This document shows, one piece after another, positions 7,000 through 16,290 of a stretch of 64,000 bases of DNA; within the stretch, counting starts at the first letter, position 1; every line of letters starts with the position of its first letter. Both the position numbers and the translations under genes were made by a program. The stretch is from Mesorhizobium sp. B2-4-3 (lineage in GTDB: Bacteria > Pseudomonadota > Alphaproteobacteria > Rhizobiales > Rhizobiaceae). The DNA lies in assembly GCF_006442815.1 (NCBI RefSeq), contig NZ_VFVL01000006.1, positions 173,191 to 237,190 on the forward strand, read 5' to 3'. The notes beneath the pieces were generated by a model that had not been told where the DNA came from, searched no databases, and was given only the letters and a program-made list of their open reading frames with translations.

Positions 7000-8373
7000 A
7001 TGAGCGCCAACTCCCCCCAGGCGATTGCTCCGGGCCTGTCGCGCCGGCTTGCGGCGTTCGTGCGCAATTCGCAATGGAGCGACGTGCCGGAGCCAGTGCG
7101 CGAGCATGCGCTGCGCGCCCTCTTCAACGGCTTCGGGACCGCGCTTGGAGGTTCGTCCGACCAAGCGATCCTGCGCCTTGCGGCGAGCCTCGCGCCCTTC
7201 TCCGCCGGCGAAGCCGCGACCGTGATCGGCCACCGCGCACGACGGGATGCACCGACCGCGGCGTTCCTCAACGCGGCGTCGATGAACGTGTTCGACTTCG
7301 ACGACACCCATCAAGGCACGATCATCCACCCGACAGCGCCCGTGGCGCCCGCCGTCCTTGCCCTGGCCGAAACCCGGCCAGTCAGCGGGACCGCGCTTCT
7401 CCATGCCTTCGTTCTCGGCGTGGAGGTGACCTGCCGGATCGGCAACGCGATCTCGCCGGGCCACTACAATCGCGGCTGGCACATCACCTCGACCTGCGGG
7501 ATCTTCGGCGCCGCCGCAGCCGCGGCGAAGCTGCTCGATCTTGGCGAGGAGGAAATCCTGTGGGCCTTCGGCAATGCATCGGCCCAGGCATCTGGCCTTG
7601 TCGAGACGCTGGGTTTCATGGCCAAGAGCGTCGGTGTCGGCACCGCCGCGCGCGGAGGCTTGCTCGCTGCATTGATGGCGAAGGGTGGGATCGAAGGACC
7701 GCCGATGCCCCTCGAAGGTCCGCGCGGTTTCCTCAAGGTCTTGTGCGACGCGCCGCAGCCCGAGCTGATCGAGCGCGGGCTGGGCAGCGACTGGGAAAAC
7801 CTGCGCAACATGTTCAAGCCATATCCTTGCGGCGTGGTCCTCAATCCCGTTATCGACGCATGCCTGAATCTACGCCGACAGCCGGATTTCTCCGCTGACC
7901 GGATCAGCGAAGTCACCGTGCGCGGCTGCCCGCTGCTCAAGGCCCGCGCCGACAGGCCCGACGTCACCACTGGCAGGGAGGCACAGGTCAGCGCGCAACA
8001 TGCCGTCGCTGTCGCCCTGTTGCGCGGCACGGCCGGTGCGGCCGATTTCAGCGATGCGGCGGTGAGCGATCCTGAGGTGACGGCATTGCGCGCCAAGGTG
8101 CGTCCGATCGAAACGGACGAAGCCATTCCGGTCGAGGCAGCCTACATTTCCGTGTGCTGCAGCGATGGAGCGCATTTCGAGATGAGCGAGCTGGCCGCCA
8201 CCGGCAGTCCGGCGCGGCCGATGACGGACGCCGCGCTGCGCGACAAATTCGCCGCCCTTGCCGAGTACGGCTGCCCGACGATCGATGCGGGCGCGCTTGC
8301 CGACAGGCTGTGGGCTCTGCACGACATCGGCGACGTTGGTTCGATCATCGCACTGGCCCGACCGAAGGTGTAA
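7000..8373 (+). CDS. MmgE/PrpD family protein
   Basis: A 457-residue protein of the 2-methylcitrate dehydratase / cis-aconitate decarboxylase fold, with the family hallmarks NVFDFDDTHQGTIIHPTAPV (about residues 90-110), GWHITSTCG and FKPYPCG. Members dehydrate or decarboxylate hydroxy-polyacids. It is last in the plus-strand run after operator 4, converging on the LysR gene 18 bp away. With the upstream hydroxyacid dehydrogenase and lactonase, it suggests a dehydration step in breakdown of a sugar acid. That pathway is inference. Confidence 0.85.
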   Translation: MSANSPQAIAPGLSRRLAAFVRNSQWSDVPEPVREHALRALFNGFGTALGGSSDQAILRLAASLAPFSAGEAATVIGHRARRDAPTAAFLNAASMNVFDFDDTHQGTIIHPTAPVAPAVLALAETRPVSGTALLHAFVLGVEVTCRIGNAISPGHYNRGWHITSTCGIFGAAAAAAKLLDLGEEEILWAFGNASAQASGLVETLGFMAKSVGVGTAARGGLLAALMAKGGIEGPPMPLEGPRGFLKVLCDAPQPELIERGLGSDWENLRNMFKPYPCGVVLNPVIDACLNLRRQPDFSADRISEVTVRGCPLLKARADRPDVTTGREAQVSAQHAVAVALLRGTAGAADFSDAAVSDPEVTALRAKVRPIETDEAIPVEAAYISVCCSDGAHFEMSELAATGSPARPMTDAALRDKFAALAEYGCPTIDAGALADRLWALHDIGDVGSIIALARPKV

Positions 8374-8391
8374 GCGCCAGGCGCACCGATC

Positions 8392-9321
8392 TCAGCGATT
8401 GTGCTGCGGCGGCTTCCAGACATGGGTGGAGATGATGTCCCTCAGCTCCGTGCGCACGGCGCGGAACAGCGGGCGGAATGTCGATGACATCGGCTTCTGC
8501 GACGACGTCGCAAGGATGAGCTTGCGCGTGATCTGCGGCTCGAACGGCCAGACCTCGATACGGCCGGCTTCGGCCAGCAGATGCACGGAAGCATAGGGCA
8601 GAACCGTATAGCCACCGCCCTCCTCGACAAGCAGCAGGGTCGACGGCATCGCCTCCAGCTCCATCTCGATGCGTGGATAGATGCCGTGCTCGGCGACGAT
8701 GTTGTCGATCAGCCGTCTCAGGCCATGCGGCCGGCTCGGCAGGATCATCGGCAATTCCGCAAGCACGCTGAGACTCACCGGGCCGCGCGGCAGCGCCGGC
8801 TCGGCCAGCGCCGGGCCGATCAGGAAAAGCTCGTCATCGGCGAGCGGCTCGGTCAGCACGGAAGGGTGATTGGGCGAGTTGTAAAGCACCGCCGCGTCGA
8901 TGCGGCCGGCAATCAGCCACTCGAGGATATGGCCGCTGAATCCTTCGATGACCTGCAGCGCGACGTTCGGAAACTCGTTCTTGATCTTCTTGACGAGCGG
9001 CACCGTCAGCACAGTTCCGACGGAGGGCGGAACGCCGAGCACCAGCCTGCCGCGCGGCGAAGCCCTGAGATTGGACACGGCGTTCTGCGCCAGCCGCATG
9101 CGCTCGACGATCTCGTCCGCATGCGATTTCAAGAGCGCTCCGGCTTCGGTTAGCACCACGCCGCGGCCGTTGCGGTGGAACAATTCGACGCCCAGTTCCT
9201 CCTCGAGCCCGCGGATATGACGCGTGATCATCGGCTGGGTGACATTGAGGTCGAGGGCGGCCTTCGAGAAGCTGCCCGCCGAGCCGACCGCGATGAAGAC
9301 CTGTAACTGCTTCGTGTCCAA
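8392..9321 (-). CDS. LysR family transcriptional regulator
   Basis: A 309-residue LysR-type regulator: winged HTH in the first 60 residues (LQVFIAVGSAGSFSKAALDL, then TQPMITRHIRGLEEELG), then a LysR substrate-binding domain. It lies 51 bp behind the SMP-30 gene on the same strand, at the end of the sugar-oxidation unit, so it is probably co-transcribed rather than divergent as most LysR regulators are. Confidence 0.92.
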   Translation of the reverse strand: MDTKQLQVFIAVGSAGSFSKAALDLNVTQPMITRHIRGLEEELGVELFHRNGRGVVLTEAGALLKSHADEIVERMRLAQNAVSNLRASPRGRLVLGVPPSVGTVLTVPLVKKIKNEFPNVALQVIEGFSGHILEWLIAGRIDAAVLYNSPNHPSVLTEPLADDELFLIGPALAEPALPRGPVSLSVLAELPMILPSRPHGLRRLIDNIVAEHGIYPRIEMELEAMPSTLLLVEEGGGYTVLPYASVHLLAEAGRIEVWPFEPQITRKLILATSSQKPMSSTFRPLFRAVRTELRDIISTHVWKPPQHNR

Positions 9322-9372
9322 CTCAAACCACCCAACCCGCCGCCGGGCGGTGCTTTGCCCGAAGCTCTCGAC

Positions 9373-10287
9373 CTACGTGCGGAACGGATATTTCAGGCCG
9401 CGCACGTTCAGGAACACGGCATAGACCGAAGTTGTCGCCGTGATGAACAGCCGATTGTGCCGCGCGCCGCCAAACGCGACGTTCGCCACCATTTCCGGCA
9501 CCAGGATCTTGCCGATCAATTCACCGGCCGGCGTGTGGCACTGGACACCGTCCCAGGCGCTGATCCAGAGGTTGCCGGCGATATCGACCCGGAACCCGTC
9601 CGGAATGCCGGGCGATATTTCGGCGAACACGCGCGAATTTACCAGCCTGTCGCCGGCAACGTCAAACGACCTGACGTGATGCGGCGCGCCGCGGTCGGTC
9701 AGATAACCGGAATCGGCGATGTAGAGCGTCTTCTCGTCCGGCGAGAAGGCAAGGCCGTTGGGCATCGAGAAATCGTCGGCGACGACGGTGATGCGACCGG
9801 ATTGCGGATCGATACGGTAGACCCGGCAGCCGGGCTGCTCCTGATCGGCCCGCCGTCCGACATAGTCGGAGATGATGCCGTAGTTGGGATCGGTGAACCA
9901 GACACTGCCGTCCGACTTGACCACCACGTCGTTCGGCGAATTGAACCGCCTCCCCTCGAAGGAGTCCGCGAGCACGGTGATCGAGCCGTCCCATTCGGTG
10001 CGCACGACGCGGCGTTCGCCCTGCATGCAGGTGACCAGCCTGCCCTCGCGGTCGCGGGTGCTGCCGTTCGGATTGGCGACGTTGCCGCGAAACAATGAAA
10101 CCGCGCCGGTCTCCTCGTCCCAGCGCAGCATGCGGTCGTTGGGGATATCGCTCCAGACCAGCGTGCGCAGGTCGGCGAAATAGACCGGCCCCTCCGCCCA
10201 GCGGTTGCCGGTGTGCAGCGTTTCGAGGAAGGCGACCGGATCGACAAGGTCGCCGAAGCGCGGATCGATGATCTCGTAGCAGGACAT
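9373..10287 (-). CDS. SMP-30/gluconolactonase/LRE family lactonase
   Basis: A 304-residue six-bladed beta-propeller lactonase. The metal ligands are recognisable: Glu32 in WAEGPVYF, the Asn/Asp of NSPNDVVV and the Asp of YIADSGY. ATG 10287 follows GAAGGAAG; a TTG two codons earlier is less likely. It follows the aldehyde dehydrogenase gene by 60 bp. Such enzymes hydrolyse sugar lactones, fitting an upstream sugar-oxidising GMC enzyme. Confidence 0.9.
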   Translation of the reverse strand: MSCYEIIDPRFGDLVDPVAFLETLHTGNRWAEGPVYFADLRTLVWSDIPNDRMLRWDEETGAVSLFRGNVANPNGSTRDREGRLVTCMQGERRVVRTEWDGSITVLADSFEGRRFNSPNDVVVKSDGSVWFTDPNYGIISDYVGRRADQEQPGCRVYRIDPQSGRITVVADDFSMPNGLAFSPDEKTLYIADSGYLTDRGAPHHVRSFDVAGDRLVNSRVFAEISPGIPDGFRVDIAGNLWISAWDGVQCHTPAGELIGKILVPEMVANVAFGGARHNRLFITATTSVYAVFLNVRGLKYPFRT

Positions 10288-10347
10288 CGGCAACTTCCTT
10301 CACGTCAGGATCGGGCCATGAAGGTCACCGTTGTTCCGCCTCAAGAT

Positions 10348-11847
10348 TCAACGCTGGACGAACGGAGCCGGAATGGAATTTCCGGCGTCGATCCACACGC
10401 TCTTTTCCTGGAGATATTCGTAGATGGCGGTGCGGCCGTTTTCCCGACCGAAACCCGACTGCTTGTAGCCGCCAAAGGGCGAGAGGTAGCTCGTCGCGCG
10501 GTACATGTTGACCCAGACGATGCCCGCCTCCAGCCGGTCCGGCAGCCGGATGCCGCGGCCGATGTCCTGCGTCCACAATCCCGCGGCGAGGCCGTAGATG
10601 CTGTCATTGGCGATGGCGACGGCTTCGTCCTCGTCCTCGAACGGAATGATCGAAAGCACCGGGCCGAACACCTCTTCCTGGGCGATGCGCATCGACTGGC
10701 TGACATTGCCGAAGATGGTTGGCTCGACGAACCAGCCATCCGCGATCGCCTCGTCCTCGGGCACCTTGCCGCCGAGCAACTGGAGCGCACCCTCGTCGCG
10801 GGCGATGCCGATATAGTCGAGGACCTTCTTGCGTTGCGGCTGCGTCGTGATCGGGCCGACCTGCGTATCCGGATCCAGCGGATCGCCGATCTTGGCGGTC
10901 CTCGCAAACGCGACCAGCTTTTCGACCACCTGATCGTAGACGGAGCGCTGCACCAGCGCCCGCGAGCCAGCGATGCAGGTCTGACCGGTCGCCGCGAAGA
11001 TGCCCGAGACCAGCCCGGGAATCGCGGCCTCCAGCTTGGCGTCGGCGAAAACGATGTTGGCCGATTTGCCGCCGAGTTCCAGCGTCACCTTCTTCAGGCC
11101 GCCGGCCGCGGCCTGGTAGACGCGCCGGCCGGTGGCGTCGCCGCCGGTGAAGGCGATTTTCGCCACCCGCGGATGCGTGACCATGCGGTCGCCGATCTCG
11201 TGGCCGAAGCCGGTGATGATGTTGACGACGCCTTTCGGGAAGCCAGCCTTCTCGAACAGCCTTCCGAAGAAGAGCGCCGAGACGGACGAGAATTCCGACG
11301 GCTTCCATACGACGGTGTTGCCGGCGGCCAGCGCCGGCGCAAGCTTCCAGGTCGCCAGCATCAGCGGCGAGTTCCAAGGCGTGATCGCCGCCACGACACC
11401 CAGAGGCTCGAGCTTGGTGTAGTTGAAGACGCCAGGCTTATCGATCGGGATGACGCGTCCCTCGATCTTGTCGGCCAGCCCGCCGAAGAAGCGGAACCAT
11501 TGCGGGATGTATTTGCACTGCATCCGCATTTCGTTGATCAGCTTGCCGTTGTCCCGTGTCTCGAGGACGGCGAGGTTTTCCGCCTCCTCGGCGACAAGGT
11601 CGGCAAAGCGCGCCATGATCTGGCCGCGCGCGCTCGCCGTCATCGACCGCCATTCCCCCCGGAAGGCCTGTGAGGCGGCCTCAACGGCCGCATCGACATC
11701 GGCGACGCCGGCGCGCGGAACAAGCGCCCAGGCCTTGCCGGTGAAGGGATCGAAGGACTCGAAATACTCGCCCGACGCCGCGGCGGCCCAGCGGCCGCCG
11801 ATCAGCATGGCAAGCTTGTCCTCGGCGAGCGGCGGACGCTGGATCAT
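10348..11847 (-). CDS. Aldehyde dehydrogenase family protein
   Basis: A 499-residue NAD(P)-dependent aldehyde dehydrogenase with TPWNSPLML, VWKPSEFSS (cofactor-binding Lys), FTGGDATGR, the general-base Glu in LELGGKSA and the catalytic Cys in GQTCIAGSR. ATG 11847 overlaps the upstream stop by 4 bases (ATGA), indicating translational coupling. It would oxidise the aldehyde made by the GMC enzyme to an acid. The frame is open further upstream, but that part is antisense-like sequence over the preceding gene. Confidence 0.92.
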   Translation of the reverse strand: MIQRPPLAEDKLAMLIGGRWAAAASGEYFESFDPFTGKAWALVPRAGVADVDAAVEAASQAFRGEWRSMTASARGQIMARFADLVAEEAENLAVLETRDNGKLINEMRMQCKYIPQWFRFFGGLADKIEGRVIPIDKPGVFNYTKLEPLGVVAAITPWNSPLMLATWKLAPALAAGNTVVWKPSEFSSVSALFFGRLFEKAGFPKGVVNIITGFGHEIGDRMVTHPRVAKIAFTGGDATGRRVYQAAAGGLKKVTLELGGKSANIVFADAKLEAAIPGLVSGIFAATGQTCIAGSRALVQRSVYDQVVEKLVAFARTAKIGDPLDPDTQVGPITTQPQRKKVLDYIGIARDEGALQLLGGKVPEDEAIADGWFVEPTIFGNVSQSMRIAQEEVFGPVLSIIPFEDEDEAVAIANDSIYGLAAGLWTQDIGRGIRLPDRLEAGIVWVNMYRATSYLSPFGGYKQSGFGRENGRTAIYEYLQEKSVWIDAGNSIPAPFVQR

Positions 11848-12221
11848 GCGCCGATTTCCTGCAGGGCCTCGCGGGCATTGCGGAAAGCGTCGACGCCGGC
11901 CGGCACGCCGGCATAGATCGCGACCTGCAGCAGCACCTCGCGGATCTCGTCCTTGGTGACGCCGTTGCGGATCGCGCCCTTGACGTGCATCTTCAATTCG
12001 TGCGGCCGGTTGAGCGACGCCAGCATGGCGAGGTTCAGCATGCTGCGCGTCTTGCGGTCGAGCGTTTCGCGGCCCCACACGGCGCCCCAGCAATATTCGG
12101 TCACCAACTCCTGCATCGGCCGGTTGAAATCGTCGGCGCTGGCGAAGGATTTCTCCACGAATTCGGCGCCGAGCACCGCCTTGCGGATCTCGAAGCCCTT
12201 GTCGAACATGTCCTTACCCAT
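11844..12221 (-). CDS. Carboxymuconolactone decarboxylase (CMD) family protein
   Basis: A 125-residue single CMD domain (MFDKGFEIRKAVLGAEFV, then TEYCWGAVWGRETLDRKTRS and a C-terminal VGVDAFR-type helix). The AhpD-type CxxC pair is absent, so it is on the decarboxylase-like rather than the peroxidase-like side. It is coupled to the aldehyde dehydrogenase gene by a 4-base overlap. In gamma-carboxymuconolactone decarboxylase it works on aromatic breakdown; here its role beside GMC and ALDH enzymes is unknown. Confidence 0.87.
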   Translation of the reverse strand: MGKDMFDKGFEIRKAVLGAEFVEKSFASADDFNRPMQELVTEYCWGAVWGRETLDRKTRSMLNLAMLASLNRPHELKMHVKGAIRNGVTKDEIREVLLQVAIYAGVPAGVDAFRNAREALQEIGA

Positions 12222-12254
12222 CGGGTTATTCCTTTCTGGTCTGCTTGGGAGGGA

Positions 12255-12662
12255 TCAGAGGCCGGGTGTCGGCCGGTATTTGCGACCGCGCGCCAGCACA
12301 TGGCCGAGCGAGCCGTCGGTGAGGTAGATCTGGGTGGCCTTGGAATCGTACCGCACGCTTTCCTGGCCGGGATAGCCGAGCAGCTCACGCACGCGCGGGT
12401 TCATGTAATAGGTGCAGATGGCAATCGTCGTGACGGCTGAGAAGGCGCCGCCATCCTCCTTGTTGAGCTTCTCGAGATGCGCTTCCGCGCTCAACGCGGG
12501 ATCGGCATCGAGCCCGCGATCGAATCCTTCCTTGAGGTCGACACGAAAATCGAGCGCCTTTTCGGCATCGGCGAAGGTGCAGACCGAGCCGAACGCCGGC
12601 ATGTCGCCGTGGGCCGGAATGAGGAAATCCGCAAGGGCGAGGAACGTCTTGTCCGTGCTCAT
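12255..12662 (-). CDS. GMC oxidoreductase small subunit (gluconate 2-dehydrogenase subunit 3-like)
   Basis: A 135-residue protein starting MSTDKTFLALADFLIPAHGD and ending near YYMNPRVRELLGYPGQ, the pattern of small subunits that accompany GMC-type dehydrogenases (gluconate 2-dehydrogenase subunit 3 family). ATG 12662 comes one base after the GMC stop codon, so the two are made together. Membrane-bound relatives carry a Tat signal on this subunit; none is visible here, suggesting a cytoplasmic complex. Confidence 0.7.
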   Translation of the reverse strand: MSTDKTFLALADFLIPAHGDMPAFGSVCTFADAEKALDFRVDLKEGFDRGLDADPALSAEAHLEKLNKEDGGAFSAVTTIAICTYYMNPRVRELLGYPGQESVRYDSKATQIYLTDGSLGHVLARGRKYRPTPGL

Positions 12663-12663
12663 C

Positions 12664-14337
12664 TCAGGCGACCTTCTGATTGCGCCGTTCCGCAATCATG
12701 CGACGCGTGTTGCGCAGCGCCACCGCCATGATCGTCGCGGTCGGATTGGTCGCGCCGGAGGTCGGGAACGTCGAGGCGTCCATGATGTAGAGGTTGGGCA
12801 CATCGTGGCAGGCACCCCACTGGTCGACGACCGAGCGCTTCGGATCGTCGCCCATCACGGTCGTGCCGATCAGATGCCAGCCGGATTCGCGCACCGGCGT
12901 CGAGACCAGCGTCTCGATCGCTCCGGCCGCCCGGACCGATTCCAGGCAACGGTCGATGTTGAACTTCAGAAGCCGGTTCGAGTTCTCGTTGACCTTGTAG
13001 ACGATCTGCGGCGCCGGCAGGCCGTCGGAATCGACGAGGTTCTTCGACAGCACCACCTGGTTCTCCTCTTCCGGCAGGTCCTCGCCGACGATGCCCCAGA
13101 TCAGCGAATGGCCGAAGCGGCGGGCGACGTTCTCGTGCAGGTTGGCGCCCCAGAAATCCTGGAAGCGGCCCTCTTCGGCGACATAGACCTTGGAGCCGGT
13201 GGCGCCCGACACGCCGACCGGACCGCCGGAGGGCATGCAGTTCCATTTCGATCCGCGCACGAAGCCGCGCCGCTCGTCGGTCTCGTAGAATTCCAGCGAA
13301 TAGACCTGCTGCCCGAACGGGCCGCGCCAGGAGTCCAGCGGGTCCTCGTAGGAGGCAAGGATGCTGGCGAAGGGATGCATCATCAGCCGCTTGCCGACCA
13401 TGCCGGATGAATTGGCCAGCCCGTCCGGGCTCTTCGCTCCGCCCGACATCAGCAGCAGCCGCGGCGTGCCGACGCCGTTGGCGCAGAGGATGACGACCTT
13501 GGCGCGCTGGCGCCGGTCGCGGCCGTTGGCGTCGACATAGACGACGCCGGTGGCAAGCCCTTGCTCGTTCGTCTCGACCTCCTTGACGCGGGCGCGCGTG
13601 ACAAGCCGGGCGCCGGCCTTCAAGGCAAGCGGCCAGTGCGAGCGATCGGTGGTCGACTTCGCGCCTTCCGGACAGCCGGTGAGGCAGGTGCCGCGCCGCA
13701 CGCAGGCATTCAACTCGCCGAACTTCTCGGACGGTATCGCGTTGCTGCCCGGCCACCAATGCCAGCCCATGCGCTCCATGCCGAGCGCGCCGCGCAGACC
13801 CACGGAGCCGATCGGCAGCGCCGGGAAAGGATATGGCCCCCGCGGTGGAAACGCCGGGTCGCCCGCGAGACCGGACACGCCGACCTCACGCTCGATCTCG
13901 AGCTGGTAGGGCAGCAGATCCTCGTAGGAGAACGGCCAGTCCTCGGCCACGCCATCGAGCGAGCGGACGCGGAAATCGGAGGGCAGGAAATGCATCCATT
14001 GCGCGCCGTAGAGCGTGGCGCTGCCGCCGACGCCGGCAAACATCAGCGGGTTGATATCCGTGGTCGAGGTATCGACCGGATAGTCGTTCGGGTTGTCGCG
14101 CACGTTCGGATTGGGATGCCACAGCTTGGTGCTGACCAGCTCATGCTCCGGCCGCGCGCCCGTGTAGTCGTTATATTCGGGCCATTCCCCCTGTTCCAGC
14201 GCGACCACGGAAAGGCCGGCCCGGGCGAGATGCAGTGCCGCGACCGAGCCGGAAGGCCCGGCGCCGACGATGACGACGTCCACTTCCTCGTCGCGCCGCG
14301 CGCGGGTGCCGCGTTCGCTCAGGCTCTCGACATTCAT
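12664..14337 (-). CDS. GMC family oxidoreductase (FAD-dependent sugar/alcohol dehydrogenase)
   Basis: A 557-residue flavoenzyme. The FAD-binding VVIVGAGPSGSVAA lies near the N-terminus, a second FAD motif is in VILCANGVGTPRLLLMSGG, and the C-terminal GMC signature includes HLIGTTVMG and the TNPTATIMA segment. It oxidises an alcohol or sugar hydroxyl. It lies 31 bp behind the ABC permease genes and directly before its small subunit, so import and first oxidation are encoded together. No signal peptide and no cytochrome subunit are visible. Confidence 0.92.
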   Translation of the reverse strand: MNVESLSERGTRARRDEEVDVVIVGAGPSGSVAALHLARAGLSVVALEQGEWPEYNDYTGARPEHELVSTKLWHPNPNVRDNPNDYPVDTSTTDINPLMFAGVGGSATLYGAQWMHFLPSDFRVRSLDGVAEDWPFSYEDLLPYQLEIEREVGVSGLAGDPAFPPRGPYPFPALPIGSVGLRGALGMERMGWHWWPGSNAIPSEKFGELNACVRRGTCLTGCPEGAKSTTDRSHWPLALKAGARLVTRARVKEVETNEQGLATGVVYVDANGRDRRQRAKVVILCANGVGTPRLLLMSGGAKSPDGLANSSGMVGKRLMMHPFASILASYEDPLDSWRGPFGQQVYSLEFYETDERRGFVRGSKWNCMPSGGPVGVSGATGSKVYVAEEGRFQDFWGANLHENVARRFGHSLIWGIVGEDLPEEENQVVLSKNLVDSDGLPAPQIVYKVNENSNRLLKFNIDRCLESVRAAGAIETLVSTPVRESGWHLIGTTVMGDDPKRSVVDQWGACHDVPNLYIMDASTFPTSGATNPTATIMAVALRNTRRMIAERRNQKVA

Positions 14338-14368
14338 TTCATACCTCCCTCGATGGCTGGCGACCGGC

Positions 14369-15337
14369 TCATGCGAGCCGTGTGCGGTAGAACGCAGCCG
14401 CGCCTATGATGATGATGCCCTTGATGATGAGCTGCATCTCGATCGGAAAGCCCAGCAAAAGCACCAGATTGTTGATGACGACCAGCACCGCGACGCCAAG
14501 CAGCGCGACAAAGATGTTGCCACGTCCGCCCGTCAGCGCCACGCCGCCCATGACCGCCGCGACGATCGAGTCGAGCTCGTAGCCCTGGCCGACCCAGTTG
14601 GAGACCGTCCCGACATAGCCGAGCAGGAACAGTCCGCCTATGCCGGCGCAGACCGAGCAGATGACGTGGCACAAGATGATGACGCGATCGGGCGCGACAC
14701 CGTTGAGGAACGCCGCCTTGGGATTGCTGCCCACCATGAATATCTCGCGCCCGAGGCGCGACCGGTGCAGCACGATGCCGAAGACAATGGCCAGCAGCGC
14801 CAGGGTGATGAGGTTGACCGGAATGCCCAGGATGCGGCCCGACGCGAGAAAACCCATGCCCGGCGGAAGCGTGCTGATCGGCGCGCCGCCCGTATAGGCA
14901 AAGCGGACCCCCTGCAGGATTATCATCATGGCCAGCGTGGCAAGGAACGGACTGACGTCGCGCTTGGCGACCAGCCAGCCGTTGACCAGGCCGACGACGG
15001 CGGAGAAGGCGATCGCCGCCGCGAAGATCATCGGGATCGCATCGTTGGTCGTCGCCTTGAACGCCGTCGCAAGCACCGCCACCGTCGCCATCAGCGAGGC
15101 CACCGACAGGTCGAGCCCCCGTACCAGGATGACGAAGATCTGGCCGACGACCACCATGCCGAGCGGTGCCGCGATGGTGAGCACGTTGACCAGGTTGGCC
15201 GGCCGCAGGAAGGTTGGCGACAGCACGGCCGCGACCAGCAACAGCGCGACGAGGAAGACGATCAACCCATAGCGCTCGAAAATCGAGGCGACGGACACAC
15301 CTCGGGAGCGGGGCAGCGGGGTCTCCAGCGGTGCCAT
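14369..15337 (-). CDS. ABC transporter permease (RbsC type), second copy
   Basis: A 322-residue membrane protein of the ribose/xylose permease family with about 8-10 hydrophobic segments, the family signature GLDLSVASLM and a C-terminal GGVALTGGRGNI motif. ATG 15337 overlaps the stop of the first permease gene by 4 bases. The pair probably forms a heterodimeric channel for the ATPase and binding protein upstream. The frame is open far past this start, but homologues and the overlap support 15337. Confidence 0.92.
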   Translation of the reverse strand: MAPLETPLPRSRGVSVASIFERYGLIVFLVALLLVAAVLSPTFLRPANLVNVLTIAAPLGMVVVGQIFVILVRGLDLSVASLMATVAVLATAFKATTNDAIPMIFAAAIAFSAVVGLVNGWLVAKRDVSPFLATLAMMIILQGVRFAYTGGAPISTLPPGMGFLASGRILGIPVNLITLALLAIVFGIVLHRSRLGREIFMVGSNPKAAFLNGVAPDRVIILCHVICSVCAGIGGLFLLGYVGTVSNWVGQGYELDSIVAAVMGGVALTGGRGNIFVALLGVAVLVVINNLVLLLGFPIEMQLIIKGIIIIGAAAFYRTRLA

Positions 15338-16290
15338 CACTGCCTCCGCCTTGTGGTGTGGATGCTGACGGCGACGATGATGATCAGGCCCTGGATCACC
15401 CACTGGTAGTAGGAAGACACGTTCAGGAAGTTCAGCAAATTGTTGAGCATCGTCACCAGCAGAACGCCGAGCAACGTGCCGAGGACGCCGCCGCGCCCGC
15501 CGGCCAGAATGGTGCCGCCGACAACCACCGGCGTGATCGATTGCAGCGTCAAGGCAGTACCAATGCGCGGGTCGCCGACACCGGTGCGGGCGGTCAGGAA
15601 GATCGCCGCCAGTCCGGCGCACAGGCCGGACAGCGCATAGGCCATCACCACGATGCGGTTGACGGGCAGGCCGTTCAGCCGTGCCGCCTCGCGGTCGCCA
15701 CCAACGAAATAGATGCTGCGGCCGGAGCGCGAGCGCTGGAGCCAAAGGCCGGCAAGGGCGAAGATCGCGACGAGGACGATCGCCGTCACCGGGATGCCCC
15801 ACAGATTCGCATAGGAGAAGTCGGCCAGGCCGCGCGGAACCGATCCGCCCGGCTCCTTGTCGTACATCAGCGTGGCGCCGAAGATGATCGACGACATGCC
15901 GAGCGTCACGATCAGCGGATGGACGCGCAGCACGATGGTGAGCAGGCCGTTGAGCGCGCCGATCGCCGTCGCGGCGATCAGGGCGAGAGGCAGTGCCAGC
16001 CACAGAAGATCCGGCCGCCACTCGAGGAAATGGGCGATGAAAACGGTCGATGCGCCGACCAGCGAGCCGACCGCAAGATCGATGCCGCCCAAGAGCACCA
16101 CGAATGTCTGGCCGAGGCTGACCATGCCCAGCACGACGAGTTGCTGGAACAGGTTGCCGAAGTTGCGCCAGGTGAGGAACCGGTCGGACAGGAAACCGCC
16201 CGCGGCGACGAGCAGGATGAGCAACGCCACCACAATCACATAGGACAGCGAAAGCCGGTTGCGGCGGAATTCGGCGACGACGGCGCTCAT
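15337..16290 (-). CDS. ABC transporter permease (RbsC type), first copy
   Basis: A 317-residue permease of the ribose transporter family with the signature GIDLAVGSLVGAS and GGTILAGGRGGVLGT near the end. ATG 16290 overlaps the ATPase stop codon (ATGA). It shares the fold of the adjacent 14369-15337 protein but is clearly divergent, as in importers with two non-identical permeases. Confidence 0.92.
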   Translation of the reverse strand: MSAVVAEFRRNRLSLSYVIVVALLILLVAAGGFLSDRFLTWRNFGNLFQQLVVLGMVSLGQTFVVLLGGIDLAVGSLVGASTVFIAHFLEWRPDLLWLALPLALIAATAIGALNGLLTIVLRVHPLIVTLGMSSIIFGATLMYDKEPGGSVPRGLADFSYANLWGIPVTAIVLVAIFALAGLWLQRSRSGRSIYFVGGDREAARLNGLPVNRIVVMAYALSGLCAGLAAIFLTARTGVGDPRIGTALTLQSITPVVVGGTILAGGRGGVLGTLLGVLLVTMLNNLLNFLNVSSYYQWVIQGLIIIVAVSIHTTRRRQ

